A DNA stretch of 64,000 nucleotides from Enterobacter sp. 10-1 (lineage in GTDB: Bacteria > Pseudomonadota > Gammaproteobacteria > Enterobacterales > Enterobacteriaceae), in assembly GCA_002270295.1 (NCBI GenBank), contig NISF01000001.1:124001-188000 (forward strand), in the 5' to 3' direction. This document shows, piece by piece, positions 30,604 through 39,038 of this stretch (its first letter is position 1; the number at the start of each line of letters is the position of its first letter). The notes beneath the pieces were generated by a model, which was given only the letters and a program-made list of their open reading frames with translations, made no database searches and was not told where the DNA came from. The position numbers and the translations under genes are program-made.

Positions 30604-31893
30604 GTGTTATTGGCAGGAGCAATCTTCGTACTCACCATTGTCTTTGTGATTTGGCAGCCTCGTGGCCTCAGTATTGGCTGGACGGCTTCTACTGGAGCGG
30701 CACTGGCTTTAGTTACGGGGGTTATACAAGTCAACGACATTCCGGCTGTATGGCACATTGTCTGGAATGCTACCGGGGCCTTTATCGCGGTCATCATCAT
30801 CAGCTTACTGCTTGATGAATCGGGTTTTTTTGAATGGTGTGCTCTGCATGTTGCCCGCTGGGGGAATGGACGCGGGCGGATTCTGTTTACCTACATCGTT
30901 TTGTTGGGGGCTGCCGTTGCTGCACTTTTCGCTAATGATGGCGCGGCGCTGATTCTTACGCCGATCGTTATTGCTATGCTGCTGGCGCTGGGTTTCAGCA
31001 AAGGAACAACGCTGGCTTTTGTTATGGCCGCCGGGTTTATCGCGGATACGGCAAGTTTACCGCTGATCGTCTCTAATCTTGTGAACATTGTTTCCGCTGA
31101 CTTCTTCCAGCTGGGGTTCAGTGATTACGCTTCCGTGATGGTACCGGTGGATCTTGCCGCTATTGCTGCCACGCTTGCTGTCCTTCATCTGTTCTTCCGT
31201 AAAGACATTCCCGCCGTTTACGAGCTATCGCGATTGAAAGCACCTGCAGAGGCTATTAAAGACCTGGCGACGTTCAGAACGGGTTGGATAGTGTTATTGC
31301 TTCTTTTAGCCGGCTTTTTTGTGCTGGAGCCTGCTGGAATCCCGGTAAGCGCTATTGCCGCAGCTGGGGCGTTAATGCTCTTCCTTGTTGCTAAACGCGG
31401 GCATTCCATCAATACGGGCAAAGTGTTGCGTGGGGCGCCCTGGCAGATAGTTATTTTCTCTCTTGGAATGTACCTGGTTGTTTATGGTCTGCGTAACGCA
31501 GGACTCACCGAATACCTTTCCGCTGTTCTCAATCAGTTTGCGGAACGGGGCATCTGGGCAGCTACGCTGGGAACCGGCTTCTTATCTGCGTTCTTGTCAT
31601 CGGTCATGAACAACATGCCCACTGTCCTGATTGGCGCTTTATCGATAGATGGAAGTACGGCATCAGGGGTTATCAAGGAAGCGATGATCTATGCCAATGT
31701 GATTGGCTGCGATCTGGGGCCGAAAATCACACCAATAGGCAGTCTCGCAACCTTGCTTTGGTTACATGTACTTGATCAGAAAAACATTAAAATAAGTTGG
31801 GGGTACTATTTCCGGGTGGGCGTGGTTATGACGCTGCCTGTGTTATTGGTCACCCTTAGCGCGCTGGCTCTGCGCCTGTCGCTTTCCCTGTAA
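30604..31893 (+). CDS. arsB: ArsB arsenite efflux antiporter
   Basis: Inner-membrane As(III)/H+ antiporter of 429 aa with about 12 transmembrane helices. It is collinear with E. coli ArsB throughout ([56 protein letters not shown]). Starts at GTG (30604), with AAGGGG eight bases before it; this gives the family length, whereas an ATG at 30538 lies inside arsR. It can work alone, since no arsA is present. Confidence 0.96.
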   Translation: MLLAGAIFVLTIVFVIWQPRGLSIGWTASTGAALALVTGVIQVNDIPAVWHIVWNATGAFIAVIIISLLLDESGFFEWCALHVARWGNGRGRILFTYIVLLGAAVAALFANDGAALILTPIVIAMLLALGFSKGTTLAFVMAAGFIADTASLPLIVSNLVNIVSADFFQLGFSDYASVMVPVDLAAIAATLAVLHLFFRKDIPAVYELSRLKAPAEAIKDLATFRTGWIVLLLLLAGFFVLEPAGIPVSAIAAAGALMLFLVAKRGHSINTGKVLRGAPWQIVIFSLGMYLVVYGLRNAGLTEYLSAVLNQFAERGIWAATLGTGFLSAFLSSVMNNMPTVLIGALSIDGSTASGVIKEAMIYANVIGCDLGPKITPIGSLATLLWLHVLDQKNIKISWGYYFRVGVVMTLPVLLVTLSALALRLSLSL

Positions 31894-31908
31894 GATAGGA
31901 GAAGAACC

Positions 31909-32334
31909 GTGACTGATATAACCATTTATCACAATCCAGCATGTGGAACATCCCGTAATACGCTGGCTTTGATTCAAAATAGCGGTGTTGAACCAACCGT
32001 GATTCTCTATCTGGAAACGCCACCGACCAGGGCGCAACTTAAGGCGCTGATCGGCGCAATGGGGATCGGTGTTCGCGCATTATTGCGGACAAATGTTGAA
32101 CCATACGACCAGCTTGGGTTAGCTGAAGACCGCTTCAGCGATGAAGAACTGATTGCAGCCATGCTAAGTCATCCGGTTTTGATCAATCGCCCGATCGTCG
32201 TTACACCACTGGGAACGCGTCTGTGTCGCCCGTCAGAGGTGGTGCTGGAGATTCTGCCTGCGCCCCAGCAGGGAGAGTTCATTAAGGAAGACGGGGAAAA
32301 AGTCGTTGATAAGGATGGCAAGCGACTGATTTAA
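31909..32334 (+). CDS. arsC: ArsC arsenate reductase (glutaredoxin-dependent)
   Basis: Reduces arsenate to arsenite for export by ArsB, 141 aa as in E. coli. Catalytic Cys12 in YHNPACGTSRN; the arginines that bind arsenate are present (LINRPIVV, RLCRPSE). Starts at GTG (31909) preceded by AGGAGAAG, 15 bases after arsB. Confidence 0.96.
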   Translation: MTDITIYHNPACGTSRNTLALIQNSGVEPTVILYLETPPTRAQLKALIGAMGIGVRALLRTNVEPYDQLGLAEDRFSDEELIAAMLSHPVLINRPIVVTPLGTRLCRPSEVVLEILPAPQQGEFIKEDGEKVVDKDGKRLI

Positions 32335-32351
32335 GTTTAACCGTAGGCTAT

Positions 32352-32410
32352 CCCGCATCATCCGTGTTGTCCGCGCCCCTGGGCGTGAGGTTCTGAGCGG
32401 ATGATGTGGG
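32352..32410. repeat. Inverted repeat after arsC
   Basis: CCCGCATCATCCG at 32352-32364 pairs with CGGATGATGTGGG at 32398-32410 (12 of 13 Watson-Crick plus one G-U). The 33-base loop itself contains GCGCCCCTGGGCG. It may end the ars transcript or the convergent HD gene, but no T run follows. Confidence 0.6.
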
Positions 32411-32493
32411 CTGATTTGTATTTTGCGCGGTAGCCCGAAGTCACCCGCTGCATTGGGGCAATATGTATCTACGCTCTGCCCGCGTCATGGTCG

Positions 32494-33066
32494 TCAAATA
32501 TTAGCAAAATGCTTCATTATCAAATTCTCGCATATTCCCCATAGCCCGGATGAGCCTCTTTTTATCGTCGGCCCATAACGAGATAATACCTGTTCAAGCG
32601 CTACGCCGTTTTCTTTCCAGGTTCCCCCGTCAGTAAATATATTAACAAGCAGTGGCTGAAAGCGATCGAGGGCCTTGGCAAATTGAGCATCTGCGGTTTC
32701 TGCCAGCTCAAACTCTTGCCACAAATTAAGGAACTCAGTGCATTGTGGCTGCGGCAATAAACCAAACAGCCGCATCGCCGCTGCGGACTCCTCTTGATAC
32801 AGTTCGCCTGAATAAGAACTATGAATTGGATGATCTCCAACATCTATTTCGACAATGTCATGCAGCAAGAGCATTTTTATCACGCGACAGGGATTAACGG
32901 CTCCATCGGCATATTCGCTCAATATTAAGGCGTACATCGCCAGATGCCAGGAGTGCTCGGCAGAGTTTTCTTTGCGGCTTGTATCAAGCAGCGGTGATTG
33001 CCGTATGACCGTTTTAAGTTTGTCAATTTCTCGCAGAAAGGTTAATTGTTTTTCCAACGCCGTCAT
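32494..33066 (-). CDS. HD-domain phosphohydrolase (YfbR/HDDC2-like)
   Basis: Predicted 5'-nucleotidase of 190 aa. HD metal ligands are visible: His in AEHSWHLAMYA, the HD pair in LLLHDIVEIDVGDH, and a later Asp in ALDRFQPLLVN. This pattern matches the YfbR-like deoxynucleotidase group. I chose the ATG at 33066, which has AAGGAA six bases upstream; the ATG at 33081 is alternative. It lies downstream of nupX and rihB on the same strand, so a role in nucleotide salvage is a reasonable inference. Confidence 0.8.
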   Translation of the reverse strand: MTALEKQLTFLREIDKLKTVIRQSPLLDTSRKENSAEHSWHLAMYALILSEYADGAVNPCRVIKMLLLHDIVEIDVGDHPIHSSYSGELYQEESAAAMRLFGLLPQPQCTEFLNLWQEFELAETADAQFAKALDRFQPLLVNIFTDGGTWKENGVALEQVLSRYGPTIKRGSSGLWGICENLIMKHFANI

Positions 33067-33202
33067 TGCATTTTCCTTCATCTGAAAATCATATAGTGGA
33101 ATACGGTCACTATTTCTACTGCCTGGAGTGACGCTTAGTCCTCAGCCTCTGGGTATAGTGACTTCAGCATTGGCTCCGGCGGTATACGTCAATGCGCAAG
33201 GG

Positions 33203-33241
33203 CGCCAGTCCGCCCCTGCAGGCTCAGGAGGCGGACTGGCG
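33203..33241. repeat. Perfect 12-bp inverted repeat downstream of nupX
   Basis: CGCCAGTCCGCC at 33203-33214 pairs perfectly with GGCGGACTGGCG at 33230-33241 around a 15-base loop. It lies between nupX and the HD gene. There is no T run, so it looks more like an mRNA 3'-end stabiliser or attenuating hairpin than a terminator. Confidence 0.75.
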
Positions 33242-33312
33242 AACACCTGAGTCTGAAAACGGTTGCGGGCTGATGACGCCCTGGAACGACCGGCATCGCA
33301 GAGGCGTAACGC

Positions 33313-34563
33313 TTAGCCAATACCGATAAAGAAACCGGCGATAGTCGCGCTCATCAGATTCGATAGCGTCGCTGCGAGCAGGGCCCGCATGCCCAAACGC
33401 GCTATTTCCGAGGTGCGCTCCGGCGCAACGGCGGAGAAAGCGCCCACCACCACGCCGATGGAGCCAAAATTGGCGAATCCGCACAGCGCGAATGAAACAA
33501 TGGCGATAGTTTTACTATCCAGCAGGCCGGCATCATGCAGATAGGGTGAGAAGCTAAGATAGGCAACAAACTCATTCACCACCAGCTTCTGGCCGATCAG
33601 GCTACCTGCTAGCGCGGCATCACCCCAGTCAACGCCCATCAGCCACGCCAGCGGCGCCATCACCACGCCCAAAATAGACTGTAGGCTTGCATCACCATAG
33701 CCAAACCAGCCGCCGACACCGGCCAGAATCCCATTGATCAACGCTATGATACCAACGAATGCCATCACCACTGTTGCCAGTCCGGCGGCGATTTTGAGAC
33801 CAATGATTGCTCCGGATGCCGCTGCTTCTATCAAGCTACGAGCGGGCGTTTCATTGAATGACAGATTATCAAAATCCACTTTAGACTCTTCCGTCGCGGG
33901 GCTAAGTAAACGAGCAAACAGAATACCGCCGGGAATGGCCATCAGTGAGGCGGCCAGTAGATACTCGATCGGCACGCCCAGCCCTGCGTATCCCACCATC
34001 GTTGAGCCGGCAATCGACGCCATGCCGCTGCAAATTGCGGTAAAGAGTTCATTACGGTTGAGACGATTAATGAAAGGTTTGACGATAGCCGGGATTTCAT
34101 TCTGCCCAAGGAATATTGTCGTCACCGCGACAAAAGATTCGATCTTACTAATCTTCAGCGCCTTCTGAAATAACCCGCCTAATATCCGAATTAAAAATCC
34201 CATGACGCCTATGTAATACAGGATACTTACCAGGGCAGTTATGAATATAATTGCCGGGAGTACGCGGAATGCAAAAACAAAGCCTGCACCGTCAAATACT
34301 TTATCCATCTGCGGGCCGGCCAGGGCGCCAAAGATAAAGGCGCTACCGGCATCGCTATAGCATAATACATGATGAATTCCGTTTGCCGCTTTCTCTGCCA
34401 GCCATTTTCCCGGCGGTAGGTACAGCATAGTGCCGCCAATAACAATCTGTATTAAAAGTGCCGCACCGGTGGTGCGTAGGCTAATACTTTTTTTATTTAC
34501 TGATAGCAAAAATGCAATCGCCAGCAGTACCACCATACCAGGAACGCTTCTCAGTATATCCAT
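33313..34563 (-). CDS. nupX: NupX-like concentrative nucleoside transporter
   Basis: CNT-family (NupC-type) proton-nucleoside symporter of 416 aa. The hydrophobic profile and signature segments (VTTIFLGQNEIPAIVKPFI, ICSGMASIAGSTMVGYAGLG, GFANFGSIGVVVGAF) match E. coli NupX (YeiJ) closely. In E. coli it is also beside rihB and yeiL, so the trio has been kept together. Start ATG at 34563 with GAGAGA upstream. Confidence 0.9.
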   Translation of the reverse strand: MDILRSVPGMVVLLAIAFLLSVNKKSISLRTTGAALLIQIVIGGTMLYLPPGKWLAEKAANGIHHVLCYSDAGSAFIFGALAGPQMDKVFDGAGFVFAFRVLPAIIFITALVSILYYIGVMGFLIRILGGLFQKALKISKIESFVAVTTIFLGQNEIPAIVKPFINRLNRNELFTAICSGMASIAGSTMVGYAGLGVPIEYLLAASLMAIPGGILFARLLSPATEESKVDFDNLSFNETPARSLIEAAASGAIIGLKIAAGLATVVMAFVGIIALINGILAGVGGWFGYGDASLQSILGVVMAPLAWLMGVDWGDAALAGSLIGQKLVVNEFVAYLSFSPYLHDAGLLDSKTIAIVSFALCGFANFGSIGVVVGAFSAVAPERTSEIARLGMRALLAATLSNLMSATIAGFFIGIG

Positions 34564-34639
34564 AATGATCTCTCTTCATGTCATCTTTGGGATGTGTCAT
34601 AGCGGTATGGGCGACTGCATTCTGCCCATGGTGGTTGAT

Positions 34640-35572
34640 TTAGTGGTATTTACGTACGCATTCTTCTACCAGGTCCCAGAACCACGCGGTATCCAACGTT
34701 ATGCCAACCTTGGTATTTGCGCTTTTGCCGAGTACACCCAGTTCGTCACAGACCGTGCGGCCATAGCATGGCCCGCTGTTGACGTCGATCTCGACATACA
34801 TCTCCTGCACTTTGAAAGCATCAGGATTGATGAGATAAGCGACGCAGGTGGCATCATGCACCGGGCCGCCTTCCAGGCCATAGTTGTCGTATTGTGTCTT
34901 CAGTGTGAAATTCATCATGTCGCTGAATAACTTACCGGCCGGCCCTCCGGCATTTTCCATGCGCGATATGATGTCTGGAGTACAAACCGTTTGGTGGGTC
35001 AAATCGAGCCCCATCATCACCAGAGGAACGCCAGAGGTAAAGACCACGCGGGCGGCCTCAGGGTCGGCGAAAATATTAAACTCGGCGGAAGGGGTGAAGT
35101 TGCCGGTACCATAAGCGCCGCCCATCAGTACGATTTCACGAATTTTTGGAATAATAGCTGGCTGCATCCGCATCGCTACCGCGATATTAGTTAACGGCCC
35201 CACCGGGACCAGAGTAATATCTCCTGTGCTATCCATTAATGTATCAATAATAAAGTTAACGGCGTGCTTTTTTTCTGCTTTGCGGGTAAGTGGGCCGAAA
35301 ACAGGGCCATCCAGACCGGTTTCTCCATGAATATTATCGGCGACAATTTGCTTGCGCATAATCGGCTGCGGCATCCCGGCATATACCGGGGTGTCAATAT
35401 TCAGCGTTTGACAAACGTTCAGGCCGTTGATCAAGGTTTTATCGAGGGTTTGGTTTCCCGCAACGATGCTGATGCCCAGTAATTCAATTGCAGGATGTTT
35501 TGCTGCCAGCATAATTGCGATGGCGTCATCATGACCCGGGTCGCAGTCCAGGATTATTTTGCGCGTTGCCAT
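34640..35572 (-). CDS. rihB: Pyrimidine-specific ribonucleoside hydrolase RihB
   Basis: Hydrolyses cytidine and uridine to base plus ribose; 310 aa. The Ca2+-binding nucleoside-hydrolase motif DCDPGHDDA is at residues 9-17, and the C-terminal GGPVHDATC supplies the second Asp-bearing loop. Very close to E. coli RihB (YeiK) along its length. GAGGAATAAAA precedes the ATG. Transcribed ahead of nupX (76-base gap) and divergent from yeiL. Confidence 0.95.
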   Translation of the reverse strand: MATRKIILDCDPGHDDAIAIMLAAKHPAIELLGISIVAGNQTLDKTLINGLNVCQTLNIDTPVYAGMPQPIMRKQIVADNIHGETGLDGPVFGPLTRKAEKKHAVNFIIDTLMDSTGDITLVPVGPLTNIAVAMRMQPAIIPKIREIVLMGGAYGTGNFTPSAEFNIFADPEAARVVFTSGVPLVMMGLDLTHQTVCTPDIISRMENAGGPAGKLFSDMMNFTLKTQYDNYGLEGGPVHDATCVAYLINPDAFKVQEMYVEIDVNSGPCYGRTVCDELGVLGKSANTKVGITLDTAWFWDLVEECVRKYH

Positions 35573-35599
35573 TTTTATTCCTCATCTTTTATTTTGGAA

Positions 35600-35643
35600 C
35601 ACCTGGATATAATTTCAATAAAATAATCAGGTGCAGTAGGGTT
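35600..35643. promoter_or_regulatory. Palindrome in the rihB/yeiL divergent promoter
   Basis: CACCTG at 35600-35605 and CAGGTG at 35638-35643 frame an imperfect AT-rich dyad. TATAAT at 35608-35613 would serve as a -10 for yeiL. A candidate YeiL or nucleoside-responsive operator; the regulator is not shown by sequence. Confidence 0.4.
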
Positions 35644-35709
35644 GATGTTTTCACCTTATCAGCGGCAAACTACACCGGGCATGAGAAATCTCATAGGGGC
35701 GAGCGGGTG

Positions 35710-36402
35710 ATGAAAGAAGTACAAAATGAATCCTTTAAAAATCAACTAATAAAGGAGTATGGCTATGTTGATAAATTTTCAATGGATGTGATCCGTAACA
35801 CACATTTATTCCATGCTCAGGCCGGAGACTACATTGTGCGGGAAGGTACTTTACCTACCTTTCTTTTTTATCTGGCGAGCGGACGCACCAAACTTTATGT
35901 CACATTAGCCAATGGTCGAATATCCTTAGTCGATTTTTTCAGCGCCCCTTGTTTTATTGGTGAAATAGAAGTATTAGATGACCAGCATCAATCTCGCGGG
36001 GTGCAAGCTATTGAAGAGTGCTGGTGTCTGGCATTGCCAGTAAAAACCTTACGGACGGCATTGCTCAACGATACATTATTTCTGCGCAACGTTTGTCTCG
36101 GCCTGGTTGAAAAGAATTTTCGCAATATTGTCACCTCAACGCGTAATCAGGCTTATCCGTTGATAAATCGCCTGGCGGCTTTTATTTTGCTGACCGAGCA
36201 TGATGCGCTGTATAAAGAAAAACATACTCAGGTAGCAGAGTATCTTGGCGTAACCTATCGCCATCTGTTATATGTTATTGCGCAATTGAGCGCGCAAGGA
36301 ATATTGATAAAACTTAATTCCGGCTACGCGATTAATAATAAAGAAGCGCTAACGGCGCTGGCACGGGAAATGGAGCCTAATACCACAATAGCCGGCAATT
36401 AA
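35710..36402 (+). CDS. yeiL: YeiL, Crp/Fnr-family regulator
   Basis: Transcription factor of 230 aa: N-terminal cyclic-nucleotide-binding-like domain ([21 protein letters not shown]) and C-terminal winged HTH ([20 protein letters not shown]). Cysteines at [10 protein letters not shown] and EECWCLALP match those of E. coli YeiL, for which a redox or Fe-S role has been proposed. Divergent from rihB-nupX, so it probably controls nucleoside uptake and cleavage. The ATG at 35710 gives the family length; a GTG directly before it is possible. Confidence 0.88.
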   Translation: MKEVQNESFKNQLIKEYGYVDKFSMDVIRNTHLFHAQAGDYIVREGTLPTFLFYLASGRTKLYVTLANGRISLVDFFSAPCFIGEIEVLDDQHQSRGVQAIEECWCLALPVKTLRTALLNDTLFLRNVCLGLVEKNFRNIVTSTRNQAYPLINRLAAFILLTEHDALYKEKHTQVAEYLGVTYRHLLYVIAQLSAQGILIKLNSGYAINNKEALTALAREMEPNTTIAGN

Positions 36403-36921
36403 TCAGGCTGCCGCCGCGTTCGGCGTTGCCAGGTTAAACAGATACAGTCAGCCCTCATCGGTCATTTATTGAGCTGACAATATCTCTCTCAGCAGACGGC
36501 GGCATTACCTGGAATGACTCAATCTATTGGCTACTTCCTGGCCGCCTTCGCTGATGGGCGGACTTCATCAATATGGCGGCAACTGGCAGGCAACCTTGGT
36601 CATGCGTGTGGTGCTTTGCCCGATCATGACCGTCCTGGGTTTGTAAGCCGGTCGCTCGGTTCGTATCTCCGATACGGGACCTGGGGCCAGAATCAAAAAG
36701 TGCAAATCCTCGGGCCGAAAACACTTTGAGCCCGACAAAAAAAGTAGCTGTCATAATTTTGAAATAATACTGAAATATATCCGTCATACATTCGTCATAA
36801 ATAACTGGCAGATTAGTAGTGGGAATTTGTTGCCAGATTACAAGCCGTAAATATATGTCTGGATCAACATGTTAACTTCGTGTATTAATTATGATGAATT
36901 TATTGCACGGGAAGCGTGACT
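36403..36921. other. Intergenic region upstream of the RHH module
   Basis: About 520 bases. The left 340 bases hold two short overlapping open frames (36514-36729 plus, 36524-36787 minus) with no recognisable protein features; I regard them as non-coding. The right part contains the five-unit Pho-box array (36748-36802) and the leader of the two-gene module. Confidence 0.7.
36748..36802 (+). promoter_or_regulatory. Five-unit PhoB-box array
   Basis: Five contiguous 11-base units: CTGTCATAATT, TTGAAATAATA, CTGAAATATAT, CCGTCATACAT, TCGTCATAAAT. The PhoB half-site is CTGTCAT plus a 4-base AT-rich spacer repeated every 11 bases; units 1, 4 and 5 are near-perfect and units 2 and 3 weaker. The orientation points to transcription rightwards into the two-gene module starting at 36922. 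Confidence 0.75.
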
Positions 36922-37179
36922 ATGACCACAGTGGTTTTGAACGTAAAAATTGATGCAGAATTAAAAGAGAAGCTGCGTCACTATGCGGAATTAAATAACG
37001 AAAATCTGGGTACTGCGACGGAGAAACTGCTGCTACTCGCTTTTCAAATAGCGGATTCAGCAGACGAGGCGGGGGTTTCGGAAGAGGATATTGACAGCCA
37101 GCATACCGAAGAGGAAGAGACCCCATTAACCCCTAAAGAAATCAAAGCGTTAAGAAAGATTCTGAAGAAGAGAAAATGA
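36922..37179 (+). CDS. Small ribbon-helix-helix-like protein (first gene of a two-gene module)
   Basis: 85 aa. The N-terminus (MTTVVLNVKIDAELKEKLRHYAELNNEN) has the beta strand, helix and turn pattern of RHH DNA-binding proteins such as antitoxins. It is followed by an acidic linker (SEEDIDSQHTEEEETP) and a basic C-terminus (KALRKILKKRK). I chose the ATG at 36922; a GTG at 36916 is possible. Its stop overlaps the next start as ATGA, indicating translational coupling. Specific family not recognised. Confidence 0.75.
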   Translation: MTTVVLNVKIDAELKEKLRHYAELNNENLGTATEKLLLLAFQIADSADEAGVSEEDIDSQHTEEEETPLTPKEIKALRKILKKRK

Positions 37180-37391
37180 AACAACAACTCTCTACAGCCA
37201 GCAACTACAGCGAAGCCTGCGACATGTTACGTTCAGGGTATGTGAAGCACGTTCGCCTGAACTGGAATATCGGCAGCGATGAGTTCTTTCGCATTGCTTC
37301 CGACTGGTGCGAAACCGGGGCGAAAATAAAAAAAGATGACGATGGTTTTATTATCTCGCTAAAAAGCTTTCCCATTCCGCGCCAGCATTAA
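37176..37391 (+). CDS. Hypothetical 71-aa protein (second gene of a two-gene module)
   Basis: Not recognised. Begins at the ATG overlapping the upstream stop (ATGA). The product has a helix (SNYSEACDMLRSGYVKHV), a WNIGSDEFF segment, an SDWCETGAKIKKDDDGF stretch and no membrane segment. The size and coupling to an RHH-like gene are what one sees in toxin-antitoxin or small regulator modules, but nothing in the sequence proves toxicity. Confidence 0.75.
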   Translation: MKQQLSTASNYSEACDMLRSGYVKHVRLNWNIGSDEFFRIASDWCETGAKIKKDDDGFIISLKSFPIPRQH

Positions 37392-37407
37392 TGAAATGCG
37401 GTTAATT

Positions 37408-37429
37408 TTGTCATTACGCTGACATATTG
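37408..37429 (+). promoter_or_regulatory. Possible second Pho box
   Basis: TTGTCATTACG followed by CTGACATATTG, two 11-base units resembling PhoB half-sites. It lies just after the two-gene module, with no gene in that direction before the convergent MocR gene, so its role is unclear. Confidence 0.35.
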
Positions 37430-37492
37430 CGATGACAAGATGAACTGCAATTTTATAAAAACATCTCATATCGGTCATGGATGATGACTTTT

Positions 37493-37525
37493 GACGGGCT
37501 GAACCCAGCCCGTCGATATTTTATT
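37493..37525. terminator. Terminator between the RHH module and yczR
   Basis: Stem GACGGGCT / AGCCCGTC (37493-37500 with 37507-37514), loop GAACCC, followed by an AT-rich tail (GATATTTTATTATATT). Sits between convergent genes. Confidence 0.75.
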
Positions 37526-38951
37526 ATATTATTTTACGCGTCCGCGTATTTTCACTCTGCTGTGCGAGACTATGCCACAGCGGCTGTAGCGTCGTGAAGG
37601 CGCTGCGTAATGCCTCATCCTCCAGCGTAAACGGTAGCCGCAGATAGCGATCAAAAGCTCCTGCGAGGCCAAAGCGCGTCCCGGTTCCAATATGAATACC
37701 GCGGCTTTCTGCCCGTGCGGAAAGAATTGTCGCCAGCATTCCCGGTAGCTCAACCCAAAAAGAGAGCCCTCCTTCCGGCGGCGTAAAATGCCAGTGGGGA
37801 AAATATTCAGCCATCAATTTACCGCACATGTCCCGGCGAGCGGCCAGCATTGCCCGGCGCGGCGGGAGCAGCTGTTTTTCATTTTCCAGCAGCCAGCAGC
37901 AGGCCAGCTGTTCGAGCAGAGGCGAGCCTAAGTCCAGGGAGTCGCGAGCCTGGACGAGTGAGGCGATGGTTCGGGACGATGCGCGGATCCAGCCAATGCG
38001 CAGCCCGCCCCAGAAGCTTTTGCCGGCAGAGCCGATGGTGATAACCGGCGCCTCGGGGTTGAAGGCCGCCAGCGGCGGCGGCGGCGGGGCGTTGTACCAT
38101 AAATCAACCATTGTCTCATCGACCACCAGCGTGGTGCGCGTATGGGCTGCAATATCAGCCACCCTCTGGCGGGTCGCGCTATCCATACAGCGGCCGGTGG
38201 GATTGTGAAAATCCGGCATCAGCCAGGCCAGGCGCGGGGCGGTTTGCGCAATGGTTGCCGCCAGTCCGTCGCAGTCCCAGCCCTGTGAGGGCAGCGCCAC
38301 GCCAACCGGCCTACAGGAGGCTCCCTGAATAGCGCTGATGGCCATGGGATAGGTTGGGGCATCGACCACCACGCGGTCGCCGGGCCCGGTCATTAAGCGC
38401 AAAACCAGCGCCAGGCCGCTAAGCGCGCCGTTTACAATCATCACTTCCTCAGGCCGGGTCGGTAAACCGCGCTCGCAGTAGCGGCGGGCTATCGCCTCGC
38501 GCAGTGCCGGCAATCCCTGCTGATCGTAGCCGGTGCTGGTCAGATGCTGCGGCATCACGCCCAGCGCATGATGGTAGGCCTGATGAATCTCCGGCCCGGC
38601 GCTGAGGGCGGCGGTGGCCAGATTAACCGAGGTTGCGATGATGGCCTGTTCCGCGACTCCAGCCTGGCGCTGGGGCAGGGCGATACGCGAGCCGCTGCCC
38701 TGGCGACTATAAAGATATCCCTCTTCCCGCAGCTGGCCGAGCGCGCTGGCGATGGTCGTGCGGCTAACGCTCAGCGCCGTCGCCAGCTCGCGTTCACCCG
38801 GCAGACGCGTTTCCAGCGTCAGGCGGCCATCGAGAATCAATAGCCTCAGGGCTTCAGCCAGCTGACGCCAGAGCGGCGTGCGGGAGGCGGACTCCTGCCA
38901 GTTGCCCAGCAGGCGAACCAAAGATTGCGTACCAAAGCGACGAGAGGTCAT
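37524..38951 (-). CDS. yczR: MocR/GabR-family regulator, YczR type
   Basis: Chimeric regulator of 475 aa: N-terminal GntR winged HTH (LPGERELATALSVSRTTIASAL, about residues 50-71) fused to an aminotransferase class I-like domain. The PLP-binding Lys is in TIGSAGKSFWGGLRIGW, with NPTG and the Asp loop (VVDETMVDLWY) present. Divergent from a YczE membrane protein, the pairing described for the YczR group of MocR factors. It probably senses a PLP-linked ligand; the ligand is unknown. Confidence 0.82.
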   Translation of the reverse strand: MTSRRFGTQSLVRLLGNWQESASRTPLWRQLAEALRLLILDGRLTLETRLPGERELATALSVSRTTIASALGQLREEGYLYSRQGSGSRIALPQRQAGVAEQAIIATSVNLATAALSAGPEIHQAYHHALGVMPQHLTSTGYDQQGLPALREAIARRYCERGLPTRPEEVMIVNGALSGLALVLRLMTGPGDRVVVDAPTYPMAISAIQGASCRPVGVALPSQGWDCDGLAATIAQTAPRLAWLMPDFHNPTGRCMDSATRQRVADIAAHTRTTLVVDETMVDLWYNAPPPPPLAAFNPEAPVITIGSAGKSFWGGLRIGWIRASSRTIASLVQARDSLDLGSPLLEQLACCWLLENEKQLLPPRRAMLAARRDMCGKLMAEYFPHWHFTPPEGGLSFWVELPGMLATILSARAESRGIHIGTGTRFGLAGAFDRYLRLPFTLEDEALRSAFTTLQPLWHSLAQQSENTRTRKII

Positions 38952-38955
38952 AGCG

Positions 38956-38999
38956 ATCCACTTTTGTAAAACTGGCCATTAATTATCAATCCATTTTTG
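38956..38999. promoter_or_regulatory. Direct repeats in the yczR/yczE divergent promoter
   Basis: ATCCACTTTTG at 38956-38966 and ATCCATTTTTG at 38989-38999 are 33 bases apart, three helical turns. Read on the minus strand they give CAAAAGTGGAT, similar to the AAAGTGGWCTA type of motif reported for MocR/PdxR regulators. Confidence 0.6.
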
Positions 39000-39038
39000 C
39001 TGATGATGGCGAGGTCCGCAATCATCCAGAGGTAAAAA

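Noticed and set aside
36590-36690. Possible tRNA remnant (GGTTCGTATCTCC resembles a T-arm)
   Set aside because: No acceptor stem, anticodon stem or CCA end could be paired around it.
36514-36787. Two overlapping opposite-strand frames (71 and 87 codons)
   Set aside because: Neither has a good ribosome binding site or recognisable motif, and the minus frame runs through the Pho-box array.
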